A stretch of 64,000 bases of DNA from Azophilus sp965221755 (GCA_965221755.1 OZ244921.1:1302001-1366000); one strand, 5' to 3'; shown: positions 34,980 to 44,248, counted from the first letter of the stretch. Made by a program: numbers and translations. The notes: generated from the letters alone by a model not told the origin.

Positions 34980-35965
34980 GGGCACATGCCTCTAAACATG
35001 CTTCAGCCTGAGCGGCACGGGCACATGGGTGACGGCGGCTTCGACCAGCCGAGCGGGGAGCTGGTCCTCCCAGAACCTTCGGTTGAAGCGGAAGACGAAC
35101 TCGTCGAGGCACTCCTGGAGCCGCGTTCGGGAGACGCCGTGGAAGGTGCCGATCAGGAAGCGCTTGAAGTTGCTGATCACCAGATGCACGAGGGGCAGCC
35201 ACTCGTCGGCCTTTTCGGGCGGCGTGGGCCGAGGCTGGTGCGCGTGGTCCCTGGCCAGGACGGTCAGGCCGCTGAAGGCGTCGCTGCGGATCGTCAGGCC
35301 TTCGCCCAGCCGCCGGCTGAAGGCGGCGACCTGTTCGTGGGTGACGCGGCCGACCACTTGGGCCGCCAGGAAGCCGGCCCGCTCCCCCCGGCGCTCCACC
35401 GCGAACGGCACCGGCTGCTTGCCCCCGGCGCCGCGCCCGCGCCTGCCGGGGCGCTTGCCGCCCACCAGGGCGTCGTCCGCCTCCACCAGCCCGGTCAGCC
35501 AGCAGGCCCGGTCCCGGTCGCCCATGGCGCGGCGCAGCTTGCGCAGCATCGACTGCGCGGTCGGCCAGGACACCCCGACCATCTTCGACAGCCGCAGCGC
35601 CGAGACGCCGCCCTTGTCCGCCACTGTCAGATGGATCGCCGCGAACCACTTCGCCAGCGGCAGCTTGGTGTGCTCGAACACCGTCCCGGCGGTCGGCGGG
35701 GACTGGTGCCGGCAGGCCATGCACTGGCGGGTGCGCCGCCGCCGGAGCACGTGCGCCCGGCCGTGGCCGCAGCGCGGGCAGATGAAGCCGCCGGGCCACT
35801 TGCGCCGCGCCAGCTCGGCGAGGCAGGCCTCCTCGGTGGCGAACTTGGCGGTCCATTCAGGAAAGCTGGTCGGGGGTTGTTGCATGGTCATGCTCCTTGG
35901 CCGTTCATCGCGAATGTGGATGATTGTACAGCATTGGCTGAAGCATGTTGAGAGGTATGCTTCCC
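34980..35965 (-). mobile_element. IS1595-type insertion sequence, ~986 bp
   Basis: Terminal inverted repeats bound the transposase gene: left 34980-35008 (GGGCACATGCCTCT, then AACATGCTTCAGCC) and right 35936-35965, whose complement reads GGGAAGCATACCTCT, then CAACATGCTTCAGCC. The 14 inner bases AACATGCTTCAGCC are identical. No exact 8-bp target duplication is visible (TGTAATTT against TATAATGG). The element lies between vapBC and fhs. The intact transposase and near-matching ends suggest it could be active. Confidence 0.85.
34992..35891 (-). CDS. IS1595-family transposase (ISXO2-like)
   Basis: 299 residues from ATG 35891, preceded by AAGGAG. An N-terminal zinc ribbon (CPRCGHGRAH... CMAC) is followed by a helix-turn-helix-like region (LRLSKMVGVSWPTAQSMLRKL) and the DDE core: VEADDALVGGKRPGRRGRG, a second Asp in IRSDAFSGL, and the third motif HLVISNFKRFLIGTFHGVS, where the ISXO2 group has Asn or His in place of Glu. 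The frame is open further upstream, but only this start gives family sequence. The stop lies inside the left inverted repeat. Confidence 0.92.
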   Translation of the reverse strand: MTMQQPPTSFPEWTAKFATEEACLAELARRKWPGGFICPRCGHGRAHVLRRRRTRQCMACRHQSPPTAGTVFEHTKLPLAKWFAAIHLTVADKGGVSALRLSKMVGVSWPTAQSMLRKLRRAMGDRDRACWLTGLVEADDALVGGKRPGRRGRGAGGKQPVPFAVERRGERAGFLAAQVVGRVTHEQVAAFSRRLGEGLTIRSDAFSGLTVLARDHAHQPRPTPPEKADEWLPLVHLVISNFKRFLIGTFHGVSRTRLQECLDEFVFRFNRRFWEDQLPARLVEAAVTHVPVPLRLKHV

Positions 35966-36065
35966 TATAATGGACGGACTGCGCCGGAACGAAGGCAGTT
36001 CGCCTTGAGGCGGCGCCAAGCATCGTTTTTTCCGCCAAGGACGCACTGCATCGAGGACACACTGC

Positions 36066-37721
36066 ATGAAGACAAAAACAACGCTTCGTCCCATTGCGGA
36101 CGTGGCCTCGGAGTTGGGGCTCAAATCCGGTGATTTGGAACCGTGGGGGCCGGGCAGGGCGAAGGTGCCGCTCGACGCCTTTCCGACTCGCAAGGCTCCG
36201 GGTCGGCTGGTGGTGGTCACCGCCATCACGCCAACGCCCTTGGGGGAAGGCAAATCCACGATAGCCGTCGGGCTGACCCAAGGGCTTGGCCGCCTCGGCG
36301 AGAGCGTGGCGCTGGCCATTCGGCAACCGTCGATGGGTCCGGTTTTCGGCCACAAGGGCGGCGGCACTGGCGGCGGGCGGGCCACGGTGCAGCCGGCGGA
36401 GGACATCAACCTCCACTTCACCGGCGACTTTCACGCCATGCAGTCGGCCCACAACCTGCTTGCCGCGATGACGGACCACGCAGTTCATCGCCAGGCCGTG
36501 CCGGGGCTTGAGGCGGCGGGCATCACTTGGGGGCGGGTCACGGATGCGGAGGACCGCGCCCTGCGCCAAATCGCCACCGGCCTGGGCGGCAGAGTCAACG
36601 GGCCAATGCGGGAGGCTCGGTTCGACATCTCGGCGGCTTCGGAGATCATGGCGATATTGGCGCTGGCCTCGGATTACGGCGATCTGCGGCAACGCTTAAG
36701 CGACATCGTCATCGGCTGGACCGGGCATCGAGAACCGGTGCGGGCGCGGGACATTGGCGGCATCGGCGCGCTCATGGCGCTGCTGCGCGATGCCTTGAAG
36801 CCCAATCTGGCGCAAACCGCGGAAGGGCAGCCGGCCATCGTCCACATGGGCCCCTTCGGAAACATCGCCCATGGGTGCAGTTCCATCCTGGCCGACCGCT
36901 TGGCGGTGAACAGCGCTGACTTGACGGTCACCGAAGCGGGTTTTGGCGCCGATCTCGGTTTCGAGAAGTTCATGGACATCAAGATTCGTCAAGGCGGGCC
37001 GCCGCCGTCGGCCGCAGTGGTGGTCGCCACCATTCGCGGGCTCAAGTGGCATGGCGGCGTGCGGCGCAAGGAACTCGACTCCCACAACGTCGCCGCAGTG
37101 CGCAAGGGCGCCGCCAACCTGGCCAACGCCATTCGCATCGTGGGCCTCTACGGCCTGCCCGCCGTGGTGGCGATCAACCGCTTTCCGGCGGACCGGCGCG
37201 ATGAAGTCCAAGCGGCCGAGCAGGCGGCGCTCGATGCCGGCGCCGCCGCAGTGGCCGAGGCGAACGGCTTTGCCCAGGGCGGCGAGGGCATGACCGACTT
37301 GGCCGCCGCCTGCGTGGAGGCGGTCAACAGCGGCCCCGCCGACCTCAAGCTGCTTTACTCGGACGACCAATCGCTGGAGGCCAAGGTGGAACGCCTGGCC
37401 AAGGACGTCTATCGGGCGGACGCGGTCGATTGGGCGCCGACAACCCGGGCCACGGCGGAGCGCTACGCCGGTCTCGGATGGAACTTCCCGGTGTGCATGG
37501 CGAAAACGCACCTATCCATTTCCGCCAAGCCGGAACTGCTGAACGTGCCGACCGGGCATACGCTGCCCATTCGCGATTTGCGGGTGCAAGCGGGCGCGCG
37601 GCAGATCGTCACGCTGGCCGGGGACATCAAGACCTTGCCTGGGCTGCCTTCGCACCCCAACGCCTTGGACATCGACCTGGACGAAGCAACCGGCGAAATA
37701 ACCGGCATTCTCAGCACTTGA
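36066..37721 (+). CDS. fhs: Formate--tetrahydrofolate ligase
   Basis: ATP-dependent synthesis of 10-formyl-THF from formate. 551 residues, the normal length. P-loop TPTPLGEGKST, PSMGPVFGHKGGGTGGG, the FDISAASEIMAILAL region and VVVATIRGLKWHGG are all typical. No folD or purU is next to it. The IS element ends 100 bp upstream, so its promoter region borders the insertion. After the stop, ~150 bp without a recognisable gene precede the convergent SirB1-family gene. Confidence 0.97.
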   Translation: MKTKTTLRPIADVASELGLKSGDLEPWGPGRAKVPLDAFPTRKAPGRLVVVTAITPTPLGEGKSTIAVGLTQGLGRLGESVALAIRQPSMGPVFGHKGGGTGGGRATVQPAEDINLHFTGDFHAMQSAHNLLAAMTDHAVHRQAVPGLEAAGITWGRVTDAEDRALRQIATGLGGRVNGPMREARFDISAASEIMAILALASDYGDLRQRLSDIVIGWTGHREPVRARDIGGIGALMALLRDALKPNLAQTAEGQPAIVHMGPFGNIAHGCSSILADRLAVNSADLTVTEAGFGADLGFEKFMDIKIRQGGPPPSAAVVVATIRGLKWHGGVRRKELDSHNVAAVRKGAANLANAIRIVGLYGLPAVVAINRFPADRRDEVQAAEQAALDAGAAAVAEANGFAQGGEGMTDLAAACVEAVNSGPADLKLLYSDDQSLEAKVERLAKDVYRADAVDWAPTTRATAERYAGLGWNFPVCMAKTHLSISAKPELLNVPTGHTLPIRDLRVQAGARQIVTLAGDIKTLPGLPSHPNALDIDLDEATGEITGILST

Positions 37722-37875
37722 GCCGCTTCGAACAGCACCTTTGAGGCATTCGCCATCCGGCTCGGCGCCGATTAGGAGCGGCACTGGCGGCAGGCCTTGG
37801 CGCTCGCTCCGACCATGCGGACGGACTCCCAGCATCCCGGTGCGCCGCGAGGAAACTGCTGGATTCGCTTCAGCC

Positions 37876-38655
37876 TCAGTTCCAAACCGTGCCTTCGTCC
37901 CCTAACTCAGCCAACTTGGCTTCGGCGGCGGAGCGCAGCTTGGCATCTCCACCGTGCCGCGCCACTTGGGCGTAGGATTGCCGCGCTGCGTCCGGCGCCC
38001 CGAGCCGTTCCCAAAGCTGGGCCCGCTCGAACCGCAGGTCGGCATTGCCGGGCAGCAGAATCAGTTGGTAGCCCACGATGGCGAGCGCCCGGTCCCAAAC
38101 GGAGCCGCCCACCAGCAGCGCCTTTACGTTGTTCAGCATGCGCAGCGCGATCATGGCGCTCGTCGCGATGGCGAACGGATCGGGGAAGGCGGCGCCGCCG
38201 ATCCCGCGGGCTTCGCCAAGCCCGTGCAGGCATTCGTCTTCGGTGACGGGGCGGAAGTCCACGGGGTCGATCAGCGCGTCGCCGACTCGAGCGAGGAAAT
38301 GGCCGGGAAAATTGACGCCCGCGGCATCAAAGCCCCGCCGACGCGCCACGTGCAGCAACAGGACGCCGAGCGAAATGGGAATGCCGTGGCCGGTCCTCAG
38401 CACGTCCGCCAAGCAGCTGTGGGCGAGCGAGACCGGCTCCGCCCAATTGCCGGAAAAGCCCCGCTGCCGCATGAACGCCCAAGGCGGCGCGCCGGATGGA
38501 CAGGCGGCGGCGAGCGCATCGATCCGGTGGCGCAGGGCGTCGGCGTCAATGGCCGGATCGAGCACCCGATTGACCAGCAGGGCCGCGGACAGCTCGTCTT
38601 GGGAGGCATCCTCCGCAAGCTGCCGGAACTGGACCTCAAGGGCGTGTTCCGCCAT
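37876..38655 (-). CDS. SirB1-family transglutaminase-like/TPR protein
   Basis: 259 residues. The N-terminal two thirds resemble the SirB1 transglutaminase-like domain (LADVLRTGHGIPISLGVLLLHVARRRGF, VNFPGHFLARVG, LIDPVDF), with the active-site Cys replaced or shifted as usual in this family; a TPR-like segment follows (GNADLRFERAQLWERLGAPDAARQSYAQ). In many gammaproteobacteria (E. coli YchA) it lies near prfA/hemK; here it neighbours prfC. Biochemical role unknown. Confidence 0.8.
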   Translation of the reverse strand: MAEHALEVQFRQLAEDASQDELSAALLVNRVLDPAIDADALRHRIDALAAACPSGAPPWAFMRQRGFSGNWAEPVSLAHSCLADVLRTGHGIPISLGVLLLHVARRRGFDAAGVNFPGHFLARVGDALIDPVDFRPVTEDECLHGLGEARGIGGAAFPDPFAIATSAMIALRMLNNVKALLVGGSVWDRALAIVGYQLILLPGNADLRFERAQLWERLGAPDAARQSYAQVARHGGDAKLRSAAEAKLAELGDEGTVWN

Positions 38656-38726
38656 CTCCGTTCAATCTCCGTCCGAGGGGATGTGCGGGCGGCTTGCCAT
38701 CACGCCCGGCTCCTCTGAGCTTCCGA

Positions 38727-38750
38727 GACTTGATCAGAGGCTCCCTAATG
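38727..38750. repeat. Short dispersed repeat (24 bp), copy B
   Basis: 22 of 24 bases identical to 30679-30702. It overlaps the prfC stop codon (38745-38747). Confidence 0.5.
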
Positions 38751-40322
38751 CTCCCGCGTCTTCCTGAACTCCAGCTCCGGCCAGCGTTCCTCGGTGAGCT
38801 GCAAATTGGTGCGGGTGGGCGCGAGGTAGGCGAGGTGACCGCCGCCGTCAATGGCCAGATGGTCGGCGTTCCTGCGCCGGAAGGCCTCCAAGGCGCCGGC
38901 GTCCTCGCCGTGGATCCAGCGCGCCGTGTGGATGTTGCTGTCTTCGTAAACGCAGTCCGCCCGATACTCCTCGCGCAGCCGGTGGGCCACCACGTCGAAT
39001 TGCAGCACCCCCACGGCGCCGACCACCAGCTCGTTGCGGTTCATGGGCTTGAACACTTGGGTGGCGCCCTCCTCGGCCAGCTGGCGCAGGCCTTTTTCGA
39101 GCTGCTTGCCCTTCAGCGGGTCGCGGGTGCGCACCCGCCGGAACAACTCCGGCGCGAAGTTGGGGATGCCGATGAACGTCAAGCGTTCGCCCTCGCTGAA
39201 CGAATCGCCAATCTGGATGGCGCCGTGGTTGTGCAGGCCGATGATGTCGCCGGGCCAAGCGCTTGTCGCTTGGGTCCGGTCGCCAGCCATGAAGGTCACG
39301 GCGTCGCTGACCTTCACCGTCTTGCCGAGACGCACGTGATTGAGCCTCATGCCCCGTTCGTAACGCCCGGAGCAGACCCGCAGGAAGGCGATTCGGTCGC
39401 GGTGCCGCGGATCCATGTTGGCTTGGACCTTGAACACGAACCCGGAAAAGCGGCCCTCTCCGGGATCGACCAAGCGGCTGTCCGCCCGGCGCGGCTGCGG
39501 CTGCGGCGCGTGGGCGGCAACGCCGTCGAGCAGGCGCTCAACGCCGAAGTTGCCGAGCGCGGTGCCGAAGTGAACCGGCGTCTGGGCGGCGCCGAGAAAG
39601 CCGCCTTTGTCGAAGTCCGGGGTTGCGCCGCGCACCAGTTCGACCTCCTCGGCCAGCCCCTCGTAGTCGTCGCCGAGCAGCGCCCGCGCCTGCGGGCTGT
39701 CCAGCCCTTGGATCAAGGGATGGGCGTGGACGCGCTGGCCCTGCCCGGGCTGATAGACTTCGATCGCGTCGGCGGCCAAGTCGTAGGTGCCTCGAAAGTG
39801 GCTGCCGGAGCCGAGGGGCCAAGTGATGGGCGCGCACTGAATCCGCAGGACGTCCTCGATTTCGTCGAGCAGTTCCAAGGGATCCCGAATGGCGCGGTCG
39901 AGCTTGTTGATGAAGGTGATGATCGGCGTGTCGCGCAAGCGGCAGACCTCCATCAGCTTGATGGTGCGCGGCTCCACCCCCTTGGCCCCGTCAATGACCA
40001 TCAGCGCCGAGTCAACCGCCGTCAGGGTGCGGTAGGTGTCCTCCGAGAAGTCCTCATGGCCCGGCGTGTCGAGCAGGTTCATGATGTGGCCGCGATAGGG
40101 GAACTGCATGACCGAGGTGGTCACCGAGATGCCCCGCTCCTGCTCCATCGCCATCCAGTCCGACATGGCATGGCGGTCGGCCTTGCGCGACTTCACGGCA
40201 CCGGCCAGTTGGATGGCGTTGCCGAACAGCAGCAGCTTTTCGGTGATCGTCGTCTTGCCCGCATCGGGGTGCGAGATGATGGCGAAACTTCGCCGCTTGG
40301 CGATTTCGTCGGTGGGCTTCAT
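38745..40322 (-). CDS. prfC: Peptide chain release factor 3
   Basis: GTPase that recycles RF1/RF2 after termination. 525 residues from ATG 40322, which overlaps the upstream gene (ATGA). G motifs: SHPDAGKTTITEKLL, the RF3 switch region MAMEQERGISVTTSV, DTPGHEDFSEDTYR and FINKLD. The RF3 C-terminal domain is present (QLAEEGATQVFKP, LQFDVVAHRL). A start 7 codons upstream is possible but not needed. Confidence 0.97.
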   Translation of the reverse strand: MKPTDEIAKRRSFAIISHPDAGKTTITEKLLLFGNAIQLAGAVKSRKADRHAMSDWMAMEQERGISVTTSVMQFPYRGHIMNLLDTPGHEDFSEDTYRTLTAVDSALMVIDGAKGVEPRTIKLMEVCRLRDTPIITFINKLDRAIRDPLELLDEIEDVLRIQCAPITWPLGSGSHFRGTYDLAADAIEVYQPGQGQRVHAHPLIQGLDSPQARALLGDDYEGLAEEVELVRGATPDFDKGGFLGAAQTPVHFGTALGNFGVERLLDGVAAHAPQPQPRRADSRLVDPGEGRFSGFVFKVQANMDPRHRDRIAFLRVCSGRYERGMRLNHVRLGKTVKVSDAVTFMAGDRTQATSAWPGDIIGLHNHGAIQIGDSFSEGERLTFIGIPNFAPELFRRVRTRDPLKGKQLEKGLRQLAEEGATQVFKPMNRNELVVGAVGVLQFDVVAHRLREEYRADCVYEDSNIHTARWIHGEDAGALEAFRRRNADHLAIDGGGHLAYLAPTRTNLQLTEERWPELEFRKTREH

Positions 40323-40918
40323 GGGGCCTGCAGTTGCCGCCACAGCGCCCGCTTGGCGTCCGGGCCATCGAGTCGGTTCAAGTCCGGAATGGCCGCAACG
40401 CCAATGCCCAAGGCCGGCAGCCGAGCGGCCGCGGTCTGGGTGGCTAGGGCGCGGATTACCGAGAAGTCGTTGATTTGCTTGTCCAAGAACGCGCTTAGCG
40501 CTGGCCCCGCCGCCCCCGTGACGCCGGGCAGTGGCCAGTTGAACTCGATCCGCCTGACGGTTGCCGACCAGTTTCGGTTCAGGCAGCGCACGATGTCCGC
40601 CGCCAACGCCGCCTGCCCCCGTGCCGTCAAGCCGCCGGTTGCCAACAGGGCGCCGCCGCCTTCGCCGGCGGCGCAGAAGGCGATCAAGGTGAACGGCTCA
40701 GCATCGGCGGCATCGCGCGCCCTGGCCGCAGGCGCCGGCCGGGGAGCAGGCGGAACCGAAGCGCCGCGGCGGACTGACGGCGACCGGGCTCTGGCCGGGG
40801 CGGGCGCCTTGGGCGCAGCGGGCGCCGGCGACGACTGGCGCGGCAACGGCGCGGCACGGCGCAGGCACCACGCCTCGATGCCCATGTCGCTGAGAATTTG
40901 CAGGCGGCGGGAATCCAA
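40319..40918 (-). CDS. holD: Probable DNA polymerase III psi subunit (HolD-like)
   Basis: 199 residues. The N-terminus RRLQILSDMGIEAWCLRR resembles E. coli HolD RRDWQLQQLGITQWSLRR, the peptide that binds chi (HolC), and the C-terminal KRALWRQLQ resembles its RAALWQQI end. Between them is a long Ala/Pro/Arg linker (residues 25-75) and a mixed alpha/beta part. In E. coli holD lies two genes from prfC (holD-rimI-yjjG-prfC); here it directly precedes and overlaps prfC. Psi links the clamp loader to chi and SSB. Assignment rests on short similarity plus context. Confidence 0.6.
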   Translation of the reverse strand: MDSRRLQILSDMGIEAWCLRRAAPLPRQSSPAPAAPKAPAPARARSPSVRRGASVPPAPRPAPAARARDAADAEPFTLIAFCAAGEGGGALLATGGLTARGQAALAADIVRCLNRNWSATVRRIEFNWPLPGVTGAAGPALSAFLDKQINDFSVIRALATQTAAARLPALGIGVAAIPDLNRLDGPDAKRALWRQLQAP

Positions 40919-40987
40919 CTCGCGAGCCTATGGCCTCCGGGATTCTGCTAGCATTCCACACCTGCCCAGCTTAAGCCACAGCGAACC

Positions 40988-42052
40988 ATGCAATACCTGA
41001 CCGACGACACCCGCATCACCGGCATGCAGGAGGTGACCGCCCCCGCCAGCCTCATCGACGACCTGCCGGTGTCGCCTCGAGCTTCGGAGCTGGTGTTCAA
41101 CGATCGGCGCACGATCAGCGACATCATCCACGGCCGCGACCAGCGGCTGCTGGTGGTCGTCGGCCCCTGCTCCATTCACGACCCCAAGGCGGGCTTGGAA
41201 TACGCCCAAGGGCTGTGCGAGCAGGCGCGCAGGCATCGCGACCGGCTGCACGTCATCATGCGCGTCTATTTCGAGAAGCCGCGCACCACCATCGGCTGGA
41301 AGGGATTGATCAACGACCCCCACATGAACAACTCCTATGACATCAACACTGGCCTTAGAGTGGCCCGGACGTTGCTGCGGGACATCGTGGAGCTCGGCGT
41401 TGGCTGCGGCACCGAGTACCTGGACCCCATTTCCCCGCAGTACGTCAGCGATTTCGTCAGTTGGGGCGCGATCGGCGCGCGCACGACCGAAAGCCAAATA
41501 CATCGCCAACTGGCCTCCGGCCTCTCCTGTCCCATCGGCTTCAAGAACAGCACCGACGGCTCGGTTCAGGTGGCCGTTGACGCGATGGGCTCGGCGGAGC
41601 ACTCGCACATCTTCCTGTCGGTGACCAAGCTCGGCGGTTCCGCCATCTTCAAGACCGCGGGCAACGACGACTGCCATGTGATACTGCGCGGCGGCGGCGG
41701 CAAGACCAACTACGACGGCGCATCCATCCAGCACGCCGGCCGCCTGCTGGAGAAAGCCGGCGCCTGCCCCAGGGTGATGGTCGATATGAGCCATGCCAAC
41801 AGCCAAAAGGACCACCGGCGCCAACTGCTCGTCTGCGAAGACGTCTGCCGCCAGTTGGCCGACGGCGAATCGCGCATCCTCGGCGTGATGATCGAAAGCA
41901 ATCTGGTCGAGGGCAAGCAGGGGATCGCTGCGCCGAGCGAGCTGGTTTACGGCCAAAGCGTCACCGATGCCTGCCTCGGCTGGCAGGATTCACTCGATTG
42001 CCTGGCACAGCTTGCGGAGGCGAACGCGCACCGCCTACGACGGTGCGTTTGA
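40988..42052 (+). CDS. aroG: 3-deoxy-7-phosphoheptulonate synthase (AroF/G/H type)
   Basis: First enzyme of the shikimate pathway, type I-alpha. 354 residues with LLVVVGPCSIHDPKAGLEYA, the KPRTTIGWKGLINDP motif, GARTTESQIHRQLASGLSCPIGFKN, and the metal and substrate residues in VMVDMSHANS. The feedback specificity (Phe, Tyr or Trp) cannot be assigned, so the symbol is generic. Divergent from holD with a 69-bp gap. With aroE at 2.3 kb it is the second shikimate gene in the window. Confidence 0.93.
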   Translation: MQYLTDDTRITGMQEVTAPASLIDDLPVSPRASELVFNDRRTISDIIHGRDQRLLVVVGPCSIHDPKAGLEYAQGLCEQARRHRDRLHVIMRVYFEKPRTTIGWKGLINDPHMNNSYDINTGLRVARTLLRDIVELGVGCGTEYLDPISPQYVSDFVSWGAIGARTTESQIHRQLASGLSCPIGFKNSTDGSVQVAVDAMGSAEHSHIFLSVTKLGGSAIFKTAGNDDCHVILRGGGGKTNYDGASIQHAGRLLEKAGACPRVMVDMSHANSQKDHRRQLLVCEDVCRQLADGESRILGVMIESNLVEGKQGIAAPSELVYGQSVTDACLGWQDSLDCLAQLAEANAHRLRRCV

Positions 42053-42176
42053 GTTGCTCCGCAACTCAGCGCCTTACTTCGCTACCCGAATGATGCCGGT
42101 GCCCACGTTGGCGCCTGCCGTCAGCGCACCGCTTCCGCCAAATCCAAATGCCCGCCTTGGCATGCTGTTTTTCGCG

Positions 42177-43427
42177 TTAGTGACGCTGTTGCGGCGTAAA
42201 CGCAACGGGCATTCGCACAATGGCATTGAACCAGATGGAGCGCAGCATGGCCTTTTCCCCGGTTGGATGGATGTCCGGAATGCGGGTGACGATTTCCGTC
42301 AGGAGCGCCTTGAGCTGCATGTGCGCGAGCCGGGCGCCCAGGCAAATGTGGGGGCCGGTGCCAAAGGACAAGTGCTTGTTTGCGTTTTTGCGGGTGATGT
42401 CGAAGCGATGCGGGTCGTCGAAGACAGCCGGATCCCGGTTGGCCGCCGGATAGGAGAGATAGACCTTGTCGCCCTTCCTCACCGGCTGCCCGCCGATTTC
42501 CGTGTCCTCCGTGACGGTGCGGCGGAACTTGATGACCGGCGGCGAATGCCTCAGCACTTCGTCAATGGCATTGGGCAGGTATTTGTCCGGATCGCTCCTG
42601 AGCAGTTCGTATTGCTCCGGGTGCTCATGCATGAGCCGGATGAAATGCACGGCGGTGCCGCGGGTGGTTTCATGGCCGGCGATGGACATGGTGACGAAGA
42701 ACATGTTGATCGAAAGCTGGTCAAGCCTTTCCCCATCGACCTCGTTGTGAATGAGGCTGCTCAGCAGCGAGGCGTCCGGCTGCTCCCGCTTCTCGGCGGA
42801 CAGCGCATCGCTGATGGCAAAGAGCTGGTACATCGCAGGCTGCTCGCCTTCAACCCGACTTTCCGTGTCAGCCGCCATGTTGCCGAGCCGAAGCACCTGC
42901 TCACGCATCTCGTCAGGGATGCCCATGAGCTTGCAGAAGGTGTAAACGGGCAGGCGTGAAGCCACGTCAAACACGAACTCGCACTCTCCCTGCGGGGCAA
43001 CGGCGTCAACGATTTCCTTGGCCACCTGCTTGATTTCGGGCTCAAAAGCAGCCAGTTGCCGAGGCGCGAACGGGGGCAGCAGCAGGCGCTTCATGGCCAA
43101 GTGCTGCCGCTTCCGCATGCCCATGAGGTTGGCCTGCTGGCGCTTGAGCGCCTCGCCTTGCAAGTCCCAGATGATCGGCCCGCCCTCATGGGAGGAGAAA
43201 AGATCCTGATTTCTGGATGCCTCAAACAGGTCTTGATAGCGCGTCAGCACCCAGAAGCCCCGATCCAGACGGCCGTCGGGCAGAGGGGATTGGTAGTTCT
43301 CGTTGGGCGGGTTCCAATGCACGGGATCGGACTGCCGCCAAGCATCGAAGAGCGTGTGCGGCGGCCCCTCAAGGCCGGGAATGAGGTCTGGATCCACGAG
43401 ATTGGTGTCTATCGGCAGTGCAGTCAT
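42177..43427 (-). CDS. Cytochrome P450
   Basis: Soluble bacterial class I P450, 416 residues from ATG 43427 (GGAGAA upstream). I-helix oxygen-binding AGHETTR, K-helix ExxR in DEVLRHSP, and the haem-binding loop FGTGPHICLGARLA with the cysteine ligand near residue 362. No ferredoxin or reductase gene is adjacent. It heads a minus-strand group with an SDR and a class III CoA-transferase on its upstream side, suggesting hydroxylation, oxidation and CoA activation of some organic acid. Substrate unknown. Confidence 0.95.
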   Translation of the reverse strand: MTALPIDTNLVDPDLIPGLEGPPHTLFDAWRQSDPVHWNPPNENYQSPLPDGRLDRGFWVLTRYQDLFEASRNQDLFSSHEGGPIIWDLQGEALKRQQANLMGMRKRQHLAMKRLLLPPFAPRQLAAFEPEIKQVAKEIVDAVAPQGECEFVFDVASRLPVYTFCKLMGIPDEMREQVLRLGNMAADTESRVEGEQPAMYQLFAISDALSAEKREQPDASLLSSLIHNEVDGERLDQLSINMFFVTMSIAGHETTRGTAVHFIRLMHEHPEQYELLRSDPDKYLPNAIDEVLRHSPPVIKFRRTVTEDTEIGGQPVRKGDKVYLSYPAANRDPAVFDDPHRFDITRKNANKHLSFGTGPHICLGARLAHMQLKALLTEIVTRIPDIHPTGEKAMLRSIWFNAIVRMPVAFTPQQRH

Positions 43428-43500
43428 TGCGAGTTCTCCGTTCGGCTGCGTCACAGTGCGTCTCCCCTGTCTTGAATCATGAGCTTCCCGGGCGCGGATG

Positions 43501-44247
43501 CTACTCGATGGACCGGCCCCCATCCACATCCAGGCAAACGCCGGTCAGGAACGCGGCTTCGTTCGACGCAAGGTAATAGACGGCGGCCGCCACGTCCTGC
43601 GGCGTCGCGCGGCGCCCCATGGGAATGCCGGAGATGACGGCCTGATTAGCTGCTTCCGGCAGTTCAGCCACGCCCGTGGCGTTCAGGTCGAAACCGGTCG
43701 GCGCGGACACGGGGCAAACCGCATTGACGCGGATCTTCGGGGCGAGCTCGCTGGCCAGCCCGCGGGTCAGCGTGTTCACCGCGCCCTTCGAGGCGTTGTA
43801 GGGCGTCAGTCCCGGCCGCGGTCGTTTGGCGCCGATGGATGAGGTGCTGATGATGCTTGAGCCTTCCGGCATGTGCGCCACGCAGTGCTTGGCCGCCAGG
43901 AAGACGCTGCGAACGTTAACGGCAAACATGCGGTCGAACTCCTCGGTTGCCATCTCCACCATGCGCGACGCCCGATGCGGGACGCCGGCATTGGCGCAGA
44001 CCACGTCAATGCGTCCGAAAGCCTCAACCGCTGCGGCCGCCATGGCGGCGTTCTGCTCCTCATTGGCCACGTCGATCTCGAAGGCCGCGGCGCCCGGCAA
44101 GCGCGCGGCGACGGCCTGCGCGCCGGCAAGGTCAATGTCCGCCGCCAGCACGCCAGCGCCTTCGCTGGCGAACCGCTCGGCAATCGCGGCGCCAAAGCCG
44201 GACGCCGCGCCGGTCACGATCACGCACTTGCCTTTGAACTCATCCAT
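43501..44247 (-). CDS. Short-chain dehydrogenase/reductase
   Basis: Classical SDR, 248 residues from ATG 44247 (AGAGG upstream). NAD(P)-binding TGAASGFGAAIAE, an Asp at the end of strand 2 (ADID, favouring NAD), CANAGVP, the catalytic Ser in ISTSSIGAKR and YNASK with the catalytic Tyr and Lys. It starts 1 bp after the CoA-transferase stop and ends 73 bp before the P450 gene, so the three likely form one unit. Confidence 0.92.
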   Translation of the reverse strand: MDEFKGKCVIVTGAASGFGAAIAERFASEGAGVLAADIDLAGAQAVAARLPGAAAFEIDVANEEQNAAMAAAAVEAFGRIDVVCANAGVPHRASRMVEMATEEFDRMFAVNVRSVFLAAKHCVAHMPEGSSIISTSSIGAKRPRPGLTPYNASKGAVNTLTRGLASELAPKIRVNAVCPVSAPTGFDLNATGVAELPEAANQAVISGIPMGRRATPQDVAAAVYYLASNEAAFLTGVCLDVDGGRSIE

Positions 44248-44248
44248 G

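Noticed and set aside
34992..36692. 566-codon frame starting inside fhs and ending with the transposase
   Set aside because: Only the part from ATG 35891 matches a transposase and has a ribosome-binding site; the upstream part is antisense to fhs and crosses the right inverted repeat.
38694..41000. 768-codon open frame on the plus strand antisense to prfC and holD
   Set aside because: It mirrors two well-supported minus-strand genes, has no family motifs and is rich in Arg, Ala, His and Gln, as expected for a GC-rich antisense frame.
42053..42176. Plus-strand frame with PVPTL followed by a hydrophobic stretch and RRKR, resembling an IPTL-CTERM sorting tail
   Set aside because: The hydrophobic part is antisense to the P450 C-terminus and there is no protein body upstream, so the resemblance is probably chance.
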